NCBI RefSeq assembly: GCF_002742335.1
Contig: NZ_MDGR01000007.1
Location: forward strand, 3,662,501 to 3,726,500
DNA: 64,000 nucleotides
Direction: 5' to 3'
Source: Reichenbachiella sp. 5M10
GTDB taxonomy: Bacteria; Bacteroidota; Bacteroidia; Cytophagales; Cyclobacteriaceae
The translations under genes and the position numbers were made by a program. The notes below the pieces were generated by a model. The model was given only the letters and a program-made list of their open reading frames with translations. It did not search any database and was not told where the DNA came from. Below are positions 26,231 through 35,280 of the stretch, piece by piece; the stretch's first letter is position 1; the number at the start of each line of letters is the position of its first letter.

Positions 26231-26321
26231 TTTATGCACTCTTTGGATCCTACAATCTTTCGCTTCGGGTACCACCAAGTCACTTCCCCAACATATTCAT
26301 CATGGAATCCCGCGCTCTTTG

Positions 26322-28355
26322 CTAAAACACATAGCCCACTTTGACCCCCCCATAATAGTTGATCGGAAGGCCTGGGTAATAATAACGCCCCGAAGAAGCA
26401 TTGATTTGAAGCATCGACGAATAGAATGTGTTGGTCATATTGTTGACACCCGTGTAAACATTGACCCTTATTTTGCCCAACGACCTCTCGTACCCTACCT
26501 TAGCATTGATCAACTGGTAAGCATCCGTGTACAGACTTCCCGAATCAAGGACCGAAATTGACCCCACCCTCTGATAGTTGAGCCTTCCATAAAAGCCCTC
26601 CCAACGCACGTCGACTGCATAATCCAGCGTATAACTCGGCACACCTGTGATTCGGTTGCCCGAATAATCCTCGCCTTCGGAGGTAAAATCATCGAACCGA
26701 TACGCCATCAAGCTATAAGCCAGACGATGACTCACCTGCAAACGGTCCTGATCTACAACTCTATGCTCCAGGAGCAGCTCCACTCCATCGTGATGAGCAC
26801 TGCCTGCATTGACCCCTACCAGTACTTGCTCATATGTCCGATTGACAATCAAATCTTGGGTACGCATAGCATACCCAACGAGCTCAAAGTAAAGCCGATC
26901 CTCCCAGACTTCTCCCTTGACCCCCAACTCGTAGTTCCACCCGGTCTCAGGACGAAGATCTCCATTGAGCTCCCCTTCAGGGTACAAGCTCTGCTCAAAC
27001 GACGGCAAAGAAAACCCATGTGCCACCAATCCATACACCGCTACCTTCTCCGTCATCTTTCTCGTCAAACTGAGTTTTGGAGATAGGATAGGCCCAAAAT
27101 ACCTGTGCTGACTCTGATCACTCCCGTCGACAGGCAATTGATCTTCCAAATCATAGCCAGACAAATTGAGATTTGCTCCTACAGAAACAATCCATGATTC
27201 TGTAGGGTAATACTCTGTCGCAAGAAAAACATTTCCATAATTTCGTTGCTGGTCAAAATCTCGTGTTTTGTCCCCGTTTTCTCCTTGATCATTGACAAAC
27301 TCACGGTAGCGATACGACTCCCAAAACCCCTCCATCCCGAGCACGACTTGAAGCTGATTGCGCGGTAAAAAACTACGTTTTATTTTGGCACGCACGCCTG
27401 CATTCAATTGATCCGTCGACAGGTTGCCCAAAAACACAGGGCGTATCTCAGCCGCTGAACTACCGTTGACAAAGAAAGTCACCCAACTCTCCATGCGCGT
27501 ACTATACCGTGAATGCAAAGACCACCCTACCCTGTAACGGTAGCCATCCTCATGCCCCTCAGCATCTCCCCAGCTCGATGCGGCCGCTGTAGGGTTCTCA
27601 TTATACTCTTGCAAACCTAGTGAACTCGGGATGTATGCCAGTAGACTAGTATAGTTGGCATAGAGGGTCATATTCGATCGATCCCCAACCTGTGTCTGCC
27701 CCATGAGCGTGACAGAATACCGGTCATAGGCATTGTTGTCACGGTAGCCATCGCTATGTACATCCTGATAAAAGATCCCTAGACTTTTAGTCGAGTTGGC
27801 CACTTGCGCCTGTAGGTTGTATCTCCGCAAACCAAACGAACCCACCATGGCCTCTGCAAACACAGAAGGGTTCCCCGTCAGTCTCCTCGTCTGAAAATGT
27901 ATCGCACCCCCAAGTCCTGCTCCAAATACCGTAGAAGTAGGGCCTCGGTACACCTCGATGTTTTGCAAGGTTCCAAAATCGATATCTTCGACGGTTGTTT
28001 CCCCTTCTCCTGTAGAGAGCGGTATTTCATTAAGATAGGCCTTGACTTTGTCCGTACCAAAAGGCGTGCGCGCACCAATCCCACGGATCGATATCCGATT
28101 GGTATTGAGCGAGCCCGACTGCATATAGACCCCTGGTACCGAATTGAGTATGGGCTGCAGATAGACTTGCTCTGCCTGTGTAATCCCTTGACGCCCCAAG
28201 GAGGTGACTGCTCCTCCATATTCCAATACTTGGTGTGTAAACACATCCGATTGAATCGTTACTTCTTCGAGTACGAGCTCTGTACTATCTAACTCCTGCC
28301 CCTGCAAAACCATACTCCACAGACACATCCACAGACATCCAAACAATCGATACAT
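26322..28355 (-). CDS. TonB-dependent receptor
   Basis: A 677-residue outer-membrane receptor for energised uptake. It has a signal peptide (to about residue 20), a TonB-box-like EEVTIQS, a plug domain with QPILNSVPGVYMQSG, ISIRGIGARTP and VEVYRGPTSTVFG-like NIEVYRGPTSTVFGAGLGG, then a long beta-barrel ending in Phe (GGVKVGYVF). It lacks the SusC-type N-terminal carboxypeptidase-like domain and no SusD is adjacent, so it is more like a vitamin or metal-chelate receptor. Its ATG directly follows the TAA of the saccharopine-dehydrogenase-like gene. Confidence 0.93.
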   Translation of the reverse strand: MYRLFGCLWMCLWSMVLQGQELDSTELVLEEVTIQSDVFTHQVLEYGGAVTSLGRQGITQAEQVYLQPILNSVPGVYMQSGSLNTNRISIRGIGARTPFGTDKVKAYLNEIPLSTGEGETTVEDIDFGTLQNIEVYRGPTSTVFGAGLGGAIHFQTRRLTGNPSVFAEAMVGSFGLRRYNLQAQVANSTKSLGIFYQDVHSDGYRDNNAYDRYSVTLMGQTQVGDRSNMTLYANYTSLLAYIPSSLGLQEYNENPTAAASSWGDAEGHEDGYRYRVGWSLHSRYSTRMESWVTFFVNGSSAAEIRPVFLGNLSTDQLNAGVRAKIKRSFLPRNQLQVVLGMEGFWESYRYREFVNDQGENGDKTRDFDQQRNYGNVFLATEYYPTESWIVSVGANLNLSGYDLEDQLPVDGSDQSQHRYFGPILSPKLSLTRKMTEKVAVYGLVAHGFSLPSFEQSLYPEGELNGDLRPETGWNYELGVKGEVWEDRLYFELVGYAMRTQDLIVNRTYEQVLVGVNAGSAHHDGVELLLEHRVVDQDRLQVSHRLAYSLMAYRFDDFTSEGEDYSGNRITGVPSYTLDYAVDVRWEGFYGRLNYQRVGSISVLDSGSLYTDAYQLINAKVGYERSLGKIRVNVYTGVNNMTNTFYSSMLQINASSGRYYYPGLPINYYGGVKVGYVF

Positions 28356-29693
28356 TTAGTGTTCTATTTCGGTTTCGGTAAAATTGACCCCATAGCCTTC
28401 GAGTGCTTCCAAGACCGGTCTGTATATTGATTCTTCGGTAGGGATATGTACTCCCTTCACGGTCAATTTGCCCTGCAGCATCAACTGTGCAGACACTGCC
28501 AGAGGCAACCCTACGGTCTTGGACATGGCAGTATGAACAGCATCCACTCCCTCCACAGCCATGTAGGACTGTAATTTCTTGAGCTCACCATTTTCCACGT
28601 ATTCAAACTTGTGCCACATGATGATCATGTCCTTTTCGTCCGACTGAATCGTCCATTTTTTCTTGAGGATATGCTCCAAAATCTGTGCAGGAGTACCCTG
28701 ATCCATCCCCACTAGTTCCTCATCAAACATCCCCAACCATTTGAGCTTATACATCTCCTCAGAGTCCATGTCAAGATTTAGATAATGAGCCAATTTCAGT
28801 TCCACCGAATCACTGGGGTTGTACGACAAAAAAGAATTAATAAACTGGCGGTGTGTCATGTTGTTCACAGCCTGCATCTCAAACGTATCATCTGTAGCAC
28901 CCAGTTGCACAAAAACATCCCATGCCTTGCAAAACCCCGTCCGACGCAGTGTCCCACGATATAGTGTCTGAATCCCTCGCAATTTGTAGGCATCCAGATA
29001 CTTGAGTGAATCCCTGTTGGCATACCCCTCAAAGTAACCGTGCTCAGGAATGTGTATCACTTCCGTCCTACGAAACACCCGATGGTAAGGAATGTACTTG
29101 TAACGTCCTTGTTGCAAAAACTTGACATAACCCTGCCCTGCCAGTACGACGTTTCGAGGGTTCCATGTAAACTTGTATTCCCACGGGTTATCATCTTGAC
29201 TAGGTGCCAACAGTCCTCCGGTGAAAGTCTCAAAAGAACGCAATTCAGCCCCCGCACGACGGATTCTATCGAGGACCTTCATCGCAGACATATGATCAAT
29301 CCCTGGGTCCAAGCCCATCTCCATGATCAATCCCGCACCATTTTGTTCAAAAACATCAGAAAGATTTCGAATCTCATCACTCACATAGGATGCCGTCAAC
29401 ATATCTACTCCAGCATGTGCACATACTTTGGCCACCGTATAATGAAAAGCTGCAGGCAACATTGAGATGACCAAATCATACCCTCCCAAAAGCTTCGTTT
29501 GCTCTGTATCTTTGATATCAAAGGCCATCGCTTCACCATGTGGGTGCTTCCTTATTCTTTCTTGGGCCAAAACCAAATCGATATCCGCGACGGTTAACCT
29601 CCACTGAGAGTCAGCCGCATGATCGAGCAAAAAATCGATCAACACAGAAGACGATCGCCCCGCCCCCAATACTATTATTTTCTTTTGCGTCAT
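28356..29693 (-). CDS. Saccharopine dehydrogenase family protein
   Basis: A 445-residue NAD(P)-dependent enzyme of the saccharopine dehydrogenase family. The N-terminal Rossmann motif is VLGAGRSSSVLIDFL; the catalytic-domain signature GLDPGIDHMSAMKVLDRI and FTGGLLAPSQDDNPWEYKFTWNPRNVV match the lysine-ketoglutarate/saccharopine enzymes. It probably interconverts saccharopine and aminoadipate semialdehyde plus glutamate, in lysine metabolism. It is directly followed (zero-base gap) by the TonB receptor gene, an unusual partner. Confidence 0.88.
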   Translation of the reverse strand: MTQKKIIVLGAGRSSSVLIDFLLDHAADSQWRLTVADIDLVLAQERIRKHPHGEAMAFDIKDTEQTKLLGGYDLVISMLPAAFHYTVAKVCAHAGVDMLTASYVSDEIRNLSDVFEQNGAGLIMEMGLDPGIDHMSAMKVLDRIRRAGAELRSFETFTGGLLAPSQDDNPWEYKFTWNPRNVVLAGQGYVKFLQQGRYKYIPYHRVFRRTEVIHIPEHGYFEGYANRDSLKYLDAYKLRGIQTLYRGTLRRTGFCKAWDVFVQLGATDDTFEMQAVNNMTHRQFINSFLSYNPSDSVELKLAHYLNLDMDSEEMYKLKWLGMFDEELVGMDQGTPAQILEHILKKKWTIQSDEKDMIIMWHKFEYVENGELKKLQSYMAVEGVDAVHTAMSKTVGLPLAVSAQLMLQGKLTVKGVHIPTEESIYRPVLEALEGYGVNFTETEIEH

Positions 29694-29841
29694 AGGTCAA
29701 TACTTTGGGTAATTGGTTGTTGTTTATCCAGCAATTTATACAAAACCCAAGGAGTGTATTCTCGGACAAGAGTTTTTGTAGCAAGGTCTTTTTTCAATTC
29801 TAAAAATTCATAACTTAAAGTTTCAATCGTTACGTTTTTTC

Positions 29842-30594
29842 ATGGATATATCCGAGCTAAGTACCAAGGAGTACAATCATCTTTTAGAACATTACCAAAT
29901 TGAACTTCTTAAACTACAAAAACACATCGTCAAAAAAGGCTTAAGAGTCGTTATCCTTTTCGAAGGACGTGACGCAGCAGGCAAAGGAGGCACCATCAAG
30001 CGCTTCATCGAACACATGAACCCGAGGGAATTTCGTGTAGTAGCATTGGGCAAACCCAACAAAAAAGAAAAAGGACAGTGGTACTTCCAGCGCTACATCA
30101 AACAACTGCCTACAGCAGGGGAGATTCGCTTTTTTGACCGGAGCTGGTACAACAGGGCCGTGGTAGAACCAGTCATGGGCTTTTGTAGCCAAAAACAGTA
30201 CAAACTATTCATGTCCCAAGTCAATGAGTATGAAAAAATGATCACCGAAGACGGAATCCATCTCATCAAATTTTGGCTAGACATAGACAAAGAAGTCCAA
30301 GAAAAACGATTTGCAGCAAGAAATGAAGATCCTCTCAAGACATGGAAACTCAGTCCCGTCGACATGAAAGCCCAAAATATGTGGGATCAATTTAGTCTCT
30401 ACATCAACTCCATGCTTGACCACACCCACACTGTACATGCTCCGTGGGTTCGCGTCGACTCCAACTACAAAAAAGCGGCAAGACTACTCATGATTGGACA
30501 AGTCTTGGACAGGTTTGATTACGAAGACAAAAACTATGAAGCAAGCAACTTACATCCTCAGTTACTGAACAAAAGTCCATACCCCCATCACTAA
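29842..30594 (+). CDS. ppk2: Polyphosphate kinase 2
   Basis: PPK2 moves phosphate between polyphosphate and nucleoside di- or triphosphates. The Walker A motif is FEGRDAAGKGGT, the lid region is NKKEKGQWYFQRY, and the Walker B FFDRSWYNR is intact; the C-terminal KTWKLSPVDMKAQ is typical of class I. The 250 residues are family length. Its 3' end overlaps the convergent LysE gene by 33 bases. Confidence 0.94.
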   Translation: MDISELSTKEYNHLLEHYQIELLKLQKHIVKKGLRVVILFEGRDAAGKGGTIKRFIEHMNPREFRVVALGKPNKKEKGQWYFQRYIKQLPTAGEIRFFDRSWYNRAVVEPVMGFCSQKQYKLFMSQVNEYEKMITEDGIHLIKFWLDIDKEVQEKRFAARNEDPLKTWKLSPVDMKAQNMWDQFSLYINSMLDHTHTVHAPWVRVDSNYKKAARLLMIGQVLDRFDYEDKNYEASNLHPQLLNKSPYPHH

Positions 30595-31164
30595 AAAAAT
30601 GAGCCCTGGCACGCGATAAAGCAAAAAGGGATTGTTTTGGATAGCTGAAAACCGTGTACCTAGTGCTATCACGGCTAACAACAAGAGCATCGTCCCCACC
30701 GAGATCCCCGTGACATAGACCAAGTAGTTTTCGCTAGACAGCACTATCCACTGCATCGCCTGGAGATAAGTAGTCACCGTGAGCCAATAGGGGATTGCCA
30801 GTGGGTTCATCAACGCGACCACTACCCCCTTGGCAAAACCAGCGCGTTTCTCCCCACTGTCCATGGTACGACTCGCTCTATTTTTTTTGACCAGATTGAA
30901 TAGCCCCAAAAGAATCAATATTGTACCTGACACCCACTTGAACCAAGTCGCGATTTCTATATTATCGGTCAAATAAATCTGAAAACGCACCGCCAACCCT
31001 GCATATAAAAACTCAATGCATGCAGCAGCCAAAGCAAAAGTCAACGCTCCTCCCTTCTTACCCTGTACAGCCAACTGCATCACGGAGAGATTGATCGAAC
31101 CAGGAGGTATCGATCCCGCAAAACTACAGCCCAGTGCTATCATGAATAAGTATACCGCTTCCAT
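30562..31164 (-). CDS. LysE family exporter
   Basis: A 200-residue inner-membrane transporter with about six helices. The family signature GSIPPGSINLSVMQLAVQGKKGG lies between the first two helices, and a charged cytoplasmic loop (VKKNRASRTMDSGEKR) follows helix 3. Members export amino acids or related small molecules. It is the last gene of an operon with an ATP-grasp ligase one base upstream and a DinB-like gene before that, so it could export the ligase product (inference). Confidence 0.9.
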   Translation of the reverse strand: MEAVYLFMIALGCSFAGSIPPGSINLSVMQLAVQGKKGGALTFALAAACIEFLYAGLAVRFQIYLTDNIEIATWFKWVSGTILILLGLFNLVKKNRASRTMDSGEKRAGFAKGVVVALMNPLAIPYWLTVTTYLQAMQWIVLSSENYLVYVTGISVGTMLLLLAVIALGTRFSAIQNNPFLLYRVPGLIFLVMGVWTFVQ

Positions 31165-31165
31165 A

Positions 31166-32266
31166 TCAAATCACTTTGTTTCTATTGTACGCTCTTATTT
31201 TCTTCACTTCACGCAGCCCTTCTCTCCAACTCATATATGGAATACCTCTACTATGATTGAGCAGAGAGATGTCGGCCAACACTCTGAGATGATGTACGAT
31301 ATCACGGTAGGCTTGCACCAGCGAATACCCTGGGTGATAGATATGAGCAGGTTCTGCTCCTGCTCCATTGAGTTCTAGTATTTTGAAGTGCTCTCCTGCA
31401 TATAAATCTTCGATGGACCGACACCTCAAATCAAATCGTCCAAAATAAAATCCATCAATCTTCTGACTGAGCTGATCAATCACCGTGATGAGCCTTTCGT
31501 TGATCAAGGAATTGGCATTGAGGAATGTGGTCCCTAAACAATGATTACCTATCGCAACCAATTCCACTGTTTGGCCACAGTTGGGTACAAACGCTAACCG
31601 CTCGGGATCTTTGACCTGAAGTCGGCGGATGTGCATTTTGGACCGAGCATCCTCTCGCATCAATTGTCTGACGCTACGACAACCATCTCCAGTCACTTTG
31701 AGCATGTCCTTCCGTACGATAGAACTCACCGTGCCTCTCTCCCGATCAGGGTAGCGGTAATAAAACACTCCCAACTCGACCTCATACCCAACATACTCCT
31801 GGACCAAGAAATCAACCTGAATATCCTCTAGGTATTGCTGAAGCTGTGCGCTACTCTCCACCCGCTCAACCATCCATCCTCTCTCTCCTACGTCGGGTTT
31901 GCAGACGAAAGGATAATCAATCTGCTTCTCTGTCAACAGTGCTTCTACTTCGGTCAAAGAAATCCCTGCTTCTAGCTTGACAGTCTGAGGCAAATACCGT
32001 GTTGGGATACGTTCGAATATTTTGTTTTTGGACTCCCCTAGCATCCCTCCAAATTCAATCCCTGGATTGGAAGCGGTAAAAAAGAACAAAGATCGTGTCC
32101 GCAAAGTCACCCAAACCCAATAGATCAGTATAGGAAAGTAGAACAAAGAGAAAGGCCAAAATTCCCAACGAAAAATTTTAGCCCATATCACGCTAGAGTT
32201 GAGCCAAGCATAGAGGGATTTCGGCTTAGGACGTGTCTGGGACGGTGTGGTAACCAATGTATCCAT
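31166..32266 (-). CDS. Membrane-anchored ATP-grasp ligase
   Basis: A 366-residue protein with a hydrophobic stretch near residues 33-58, then an ATP-grasp domain: FVCKPDVGERGWMVERV (phosphate-binding loop), LVQEYVGYEVELGVFYY, KVTGDGCRSVRQLM, and the metal site GRFDLRCRS ... ILELNGAGAEPAHIY. It resembles D-Ala-D-Ala ligase and cyanophycin-synthetase-type enzymes that join a carboxylate to an amine. The substrates are unknown. It starts at the base after the DinB-like stop and ends one base before the LysE start. Confidence 0.8.
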   Translation of the reverse strand: MDTLVTTPSQTRPKPKSLYAWLNSSVIWAKIFRWEFWPFSLFYFPILIYWVWVTLRTRSLFFFTASNPGIEFGGMLGESKNKIFERIPTRYLPQTVKLEAGISLTEVEALLTEKQIDYPFVCKPDVGERGWMVERVESSAQLQQYLEDIQVDFLVQEYVGYEVELGVFYYRYPDRERGTVSSIVRKDMLKVTGDGCRSVRQLMREDARSKMHIRRLQVKDPERLAFVPNCGQTVELVAIGNHCLGTTFLNANSLINERLITVIDQLSQKIDGFYFGRFDLRCRSIEDLYAGEHFKILELNGAGAEPAHIYHPGYSLVQAYRDIVHHLRVLADISLLNHSRGIPYMSWREGLREVKKIRAYNRNKVI

Positions 32267-32776
32267 TTACGCTTTGGCCTGAGCCTCTCGAAATTTGAGT
32301 GTAGAACTGGCGACCCCAAAACTCTCATCCAAATGGAGCATAGGTTTGACCTCCCTAAGTCCCACACGTATCAAAGCCATGTGATGCACGACGTGCTCTA
32401 AATTGTAAATCAGTTCTCTATCGAGATTGGTAGGTACGATGATACACTCCTCAGACTCTCCTACCGACTGCTCCAGCACCATCTCCTCTCCACCAACCAA
32501 CCTATCTAGCCCTACACCAATCTCCTCGATCAGATCCAGAGCTCGACGGGCCATGGTCTCGATCTCTGGGTCTCGACTTCTTCGATCATAGTTGATCACT
32601 CCCTGTGGATACTGCTCCAACAAGCACGTAAAAAACTCTAAGGTATGGCGGACATGCTGCCCAATCGTTGAGTGATTGAGTGATACGGAAACTTGACTGT
32701 ATTCTTCGTCGGAGAGTGCTGCTATGAGCAAACTCATTTGATTCAAGGTATTTTTAATAGCGTATTGGATCGTCAT
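32267..32776 (-). CDS. DinB-like four-helix protein
   Basis: A 169-residue helical protein with histidines in the DinB/YfiT pattern: GQHVRHTLEFF and LEHVVHHMALIRVGL, which would form a metal site. DinB-fold proteins include thiol transferases and many of unknown role. I start at ATG 32776 (MTIQYAIKNTLNQM), 12 codons inside the longest frame. It is the first gene of the operon with the ATP-grasp ligase and the LysE exporter. Confidence 0.72.
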   Translation of the reverse strand: MTIQYAIKNTLNQMSLLIAALSDEEYSQVSVSLNHSTIGQHVRHTLEFFTCLLEQYPQGVINYDRRSRDPEIETMARRALDLIEEIGVGLDRLVGGEEMVLEQSVGESEECIIVPTNLDRELIYNLEHVVHHMALIRVGLREVKPMLHLDESFGVASSTLKFREAQAKA

Positions 32777-32863
32777 GTACGGTATTTTCGGCAGGCATTC
32801 AATGTTTGACAATAAATTTAGATATTCTACATGAAACAGTATGCTTTCATAATAAGTTCACCC

Positions 32864-33373
32864 CTATCCATTCTGCACGAGATCTTTGACCAGATCCCAC
32901 ACCAAGTCGGTTTCATACCCTTTGTATATCAAGTGCCGAGACACCTTTTCCCTCTTCTTAAATAAATCCGTCTCAGAAAGTGACGAACTCTTTTTCGCAA
33001 TCAATTCTTCAAGAGTAGTCAGGTAGTCTCCTTCTTCGATTTCTTTCAGGGCTTGTGTCACACAATAAGCCGACACGTCGTGCTGTTGCAGTGCTTTGAT
33101 GATCCGGTTTCTTCCCCACTTTTTGATACGAAACTTGCCCCCAGCAAAAGTCTTGGCAAAGCGCTCTTCGTTGATATACCCGTCCAAAATCAAATCAGTC
33201 AACACGTCTTCTACTTCATCCCGGTACAGACCATAGTCGTAGAGCTTTTGTCGTACTTCCTTTTGCGACCTCTCCTGATAGGCACAAAAATTAGCCGCCT
33301 TGAGCAGTGCTTCCTTTTTGGTGAGATTAATTTTCTTCTTTTCTTGCAAGGCGCTTTTCACTTGATGAATCAA
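32864..33373 (-). CDS. recX: Regulatory protein RecX
   Basis: RecX inhibits RecA filament growth. The three-helix repeats are seen: ALLKAANFCAYQERSQKEVRQKLYDYG, VLTDLILDGYINEERFAKTFAGGKFRIKKWGRNRI, and a third near the C-terminus. The 169 residues are family length. recA is not in the window. It is 16 bases upstream of nothing on its own strand apart from the flavin reductase at 33389-33940, which lies before it, so the two may be co-transcribed. Confidence 0.9.
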   Translation of the reverse strand: MIHQVKSALQEKKKINLTKKEALLKAANFCAYQERSQKEVRQKLYDYGLYRDEVEDVLTDLILDGYINEERFAKTFAGGKFRIKKWGRNRIIKALQQHDVSAYCVTQALKEIEEGDYLTTLEELIAKKSSSLSETDLFKKREKVSRHLIYKGYETDLVWDLVKDLVQNG

Positions 33374-33388
33374 CTACAAAGATAAGAA

Positions 33389-33940
33389 TCAAGGGTTACT
33401 CAACTCACCCATTGCTGCGGAGAACTTTGTCAACTCCTGATGAAACTCTCTCAACAATACCTCATCCGTGATCCCACGATCATCCTCAAAGTGATCCTTG
33501 AACTGAGGCAAAGAAAACGAGGCTACAACATCTCCTCCACGATGAGGGAACCCCTTGACAGCTATCTCCAAGACCGTCTGTCCTCCCCTCTTGCCGTCGG
33601 ATGTCGCAAGGAGAAACATCGGTTTGTCCAGCCACATTTTAGGTTCTATACGTGAAGCCCAATCAAATATATTTTTGAAGGCAGCACTAAAATTACCATT
33701 GTGCTCTGCAAACGAAATCAGGATGCCATTTGCTTGACGTAAAGCATCTTTGAATGCAACAGCCTCAGAAGGCTGACCCAGCACTTTCTCTTTGTCCACG
33801 CTAAAAATCGGCATCTCATAGTCATTGAGATCCAAGACTTGCACCTGAGCCTCGGCCAATTGATATGCCGCCCAAGTCGCCAAACGCTTGTTGATAGACT
33901 GACTACTACTACTGGCTCCAAATGCAACTACTTTTCTCAT
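33389..33940 (-). CDS. NAD(P)H-dependent FMN reductase family protein
   Basis: A 183-residue flavodoxin-like protein. The FMN phosphate-binding loop is GASSSSQSINKRLA, and a second flavin-contact region is ISFAEHNGNFSAAFKNIFDWASRI. Relatives reduce quinones, azo dyes or chromate. I choose ATG 33940 (MRKVVAFG) because the 20 codons of the longer frame are not part of the fold. It lies 15 bases upstream of recX on the same strand. Confidence 0.9.
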   Translation of the reverse strand: MRKVVAFGASSSSQSINKRLATWAAYQLAEAQVQVLDLNDYEMPIFSVDKEKVLGQPSEAVAFKDALRQANGILISFAEHNGNFSAAFKNIFDWASRIEPKMWLDKPMFLLATSDGKRGGQTVLEIAVKGFPHRGGDVVASFSLPQFKDHFEDDRGITDEVLLREFHQELTKFSAAMGELSNP

Positions 33941-34077
33941 AAGGTATCTTGACTCGATGACATCCCTAAATCTATAAAGGAGAGCTACAAGCACCTCCAA
34001 AATCTCAAAATATTTTAAAAACTCTACCGTTCTATATCTATCTTTCTGAGATAATCACCAGCTATAAAAGACAGATC

Positions 34078-34440
34078 ATGGACTACAACAGTCGAATAAC
34101 GGTCTTGGTACACAAAGGGAACAAAATTTTCTACCATGACTTCTCAGACCTACGCGCTGACGAACACCAATGGATATTAGAAATCGGGTTTGAACGTATG
34201 TTGCGTAGCAATCCTTCCCAACTCTTCATCGTCTCCAATATCAAAAACACCAAAATCAACGACCATAGCAAACAACTCGTCGAGGGCTTTCTCGAGACCT
34301 TGCATGACAAGCGTATTGGGATCAAAAACGCTGTATTCGGGCTATCCGCAGTGCAGCGGGTGATTCTCTCCAACGTCGAAAAAAACACCTTCTTTGCAGC
34401 AGATTTGGACGAGGCTCTAGAGTGGTTGACGAACTCCTAA
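34078..34440 (+). CDS. Hypothetical protein, possible STAS-like fold
   Basis: A 120-residue soluble protein. The layout of alternating strands and helices (FYHDFSDL, LFIVSNIKNTKIND, VFGLSAVQRVIL, DEALEWLTNS at the end) resembles STAS/SpoIIAA-like proteins, but I cannot assign a family. It overlaps the convergent DUF5995 gene by four bases. Confidence 0.6.
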   Translation: MDYNSRITVLVHKGNKIFYHDFSDLRADEHQWILEIGFERMLRSNPSQLFIVSNIKNTKINDHSKQLVEGFLETLHDKRIGIKNAVFGLSAVQRVILSNVEKNTFFAADLDEALEWLTNS

Positions 34441-35177
34441 TCCATCAAGCATTTGATTTTCATAGGGACATTGCCACGCTCACCAATCCGTATCATCATA
34501 AAGACAGCACTGACGAAAACCCCAGGCTTTGTGATCAACTTAGCCTTCTCAGCTACACGCTGATCCCGCTCATTGATCAATCCGTCCCATTGCGAACGAG
34601 GAGCATGTGCGAGATACCGCGCAAACTCCCACGCACCATCTCTAGCTTTCTTCATACTGAAATCAATCAAGAAATTGTCCGCCTTTCCGGCCATTTTGAG
34701 TACAAAACTCAACGTAGGCCACACCTCCGAAAGATCTCGCTCTACCTTATCCACAAGTGAAGCCAAGATGTCATTGATCCGAAAAAAATCACGCTTGAGG
34801 TCATCCATATCTTCGTACCCTACCTCCGCTGCAGCGATCGCCAAATCTAAGTTGATGTGGGCGTTCATTCCGGTCATGATGTGCTGAAAGACGATCATCC
34901 AAAAATTATCCACAACATCAAACGACGCCTTCCAAGACTTGGTCGGTTCCTTCTTGCTCATATACGTCTCCAAGGCTGTGAAATACCGCTTGGCAAAAAT
35001 CACCGCAAGTTTCTCCATTCTCTGAGAGTTCTCAAAAAATCGATGATCCACGGACTGTTTCACCTCAAAGGTCACTCTACGATATAACGCCGCAAAATAC
35101 CCGAGCGGGTCATAATCGGCGATGGTATTGTCTGTAATCTGATCGAGTCGTTCGATTACGTCATCAATGGTATGCAT
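34437..35177 (-). CDS. DUF5995 family protein
   Basis: A 246-residue helical protein. MHTIDDVIERLDQI at the start and QHIMTGMNAHINLDLAIA in the middle match the DUF5995 pattern; function is unknown in the family. No signal peptide or membrane span. It is transcribed alone towards the small gene at 34078. Confidence 0.78.
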   Translation of the reverse strand: MHTIDDVIERLDQITDNTIADYDPLGYFAALYRRVTFEVKQSVDHRFFENSQRMEKLAVIFAKRYFTALETYMSKKEPTKSWKASFDVVDNFWMIVFQHIMTGMNAHINLDLAIAAAEVGYEDMDDLKRDFFRINDILASLVDKVERDLSEVWPTLSFVLKMAGKADNFLIDFSMKKARDGAWEFARYLAHAPRSQWDGLINERDQRVAEKAKLITKPGVFVSAVFMMIRIGERGNVPMKIKCLMD

Positions 35178-35280
35178 CTAATTTATTTTCAGTAAAACCC
35201 TCTAAATAAATTGATCTCAAATTTCTGCTAGCCTAATGATAGACAATTCCTTTTAATCAGACAATATACTGAAATGATAC

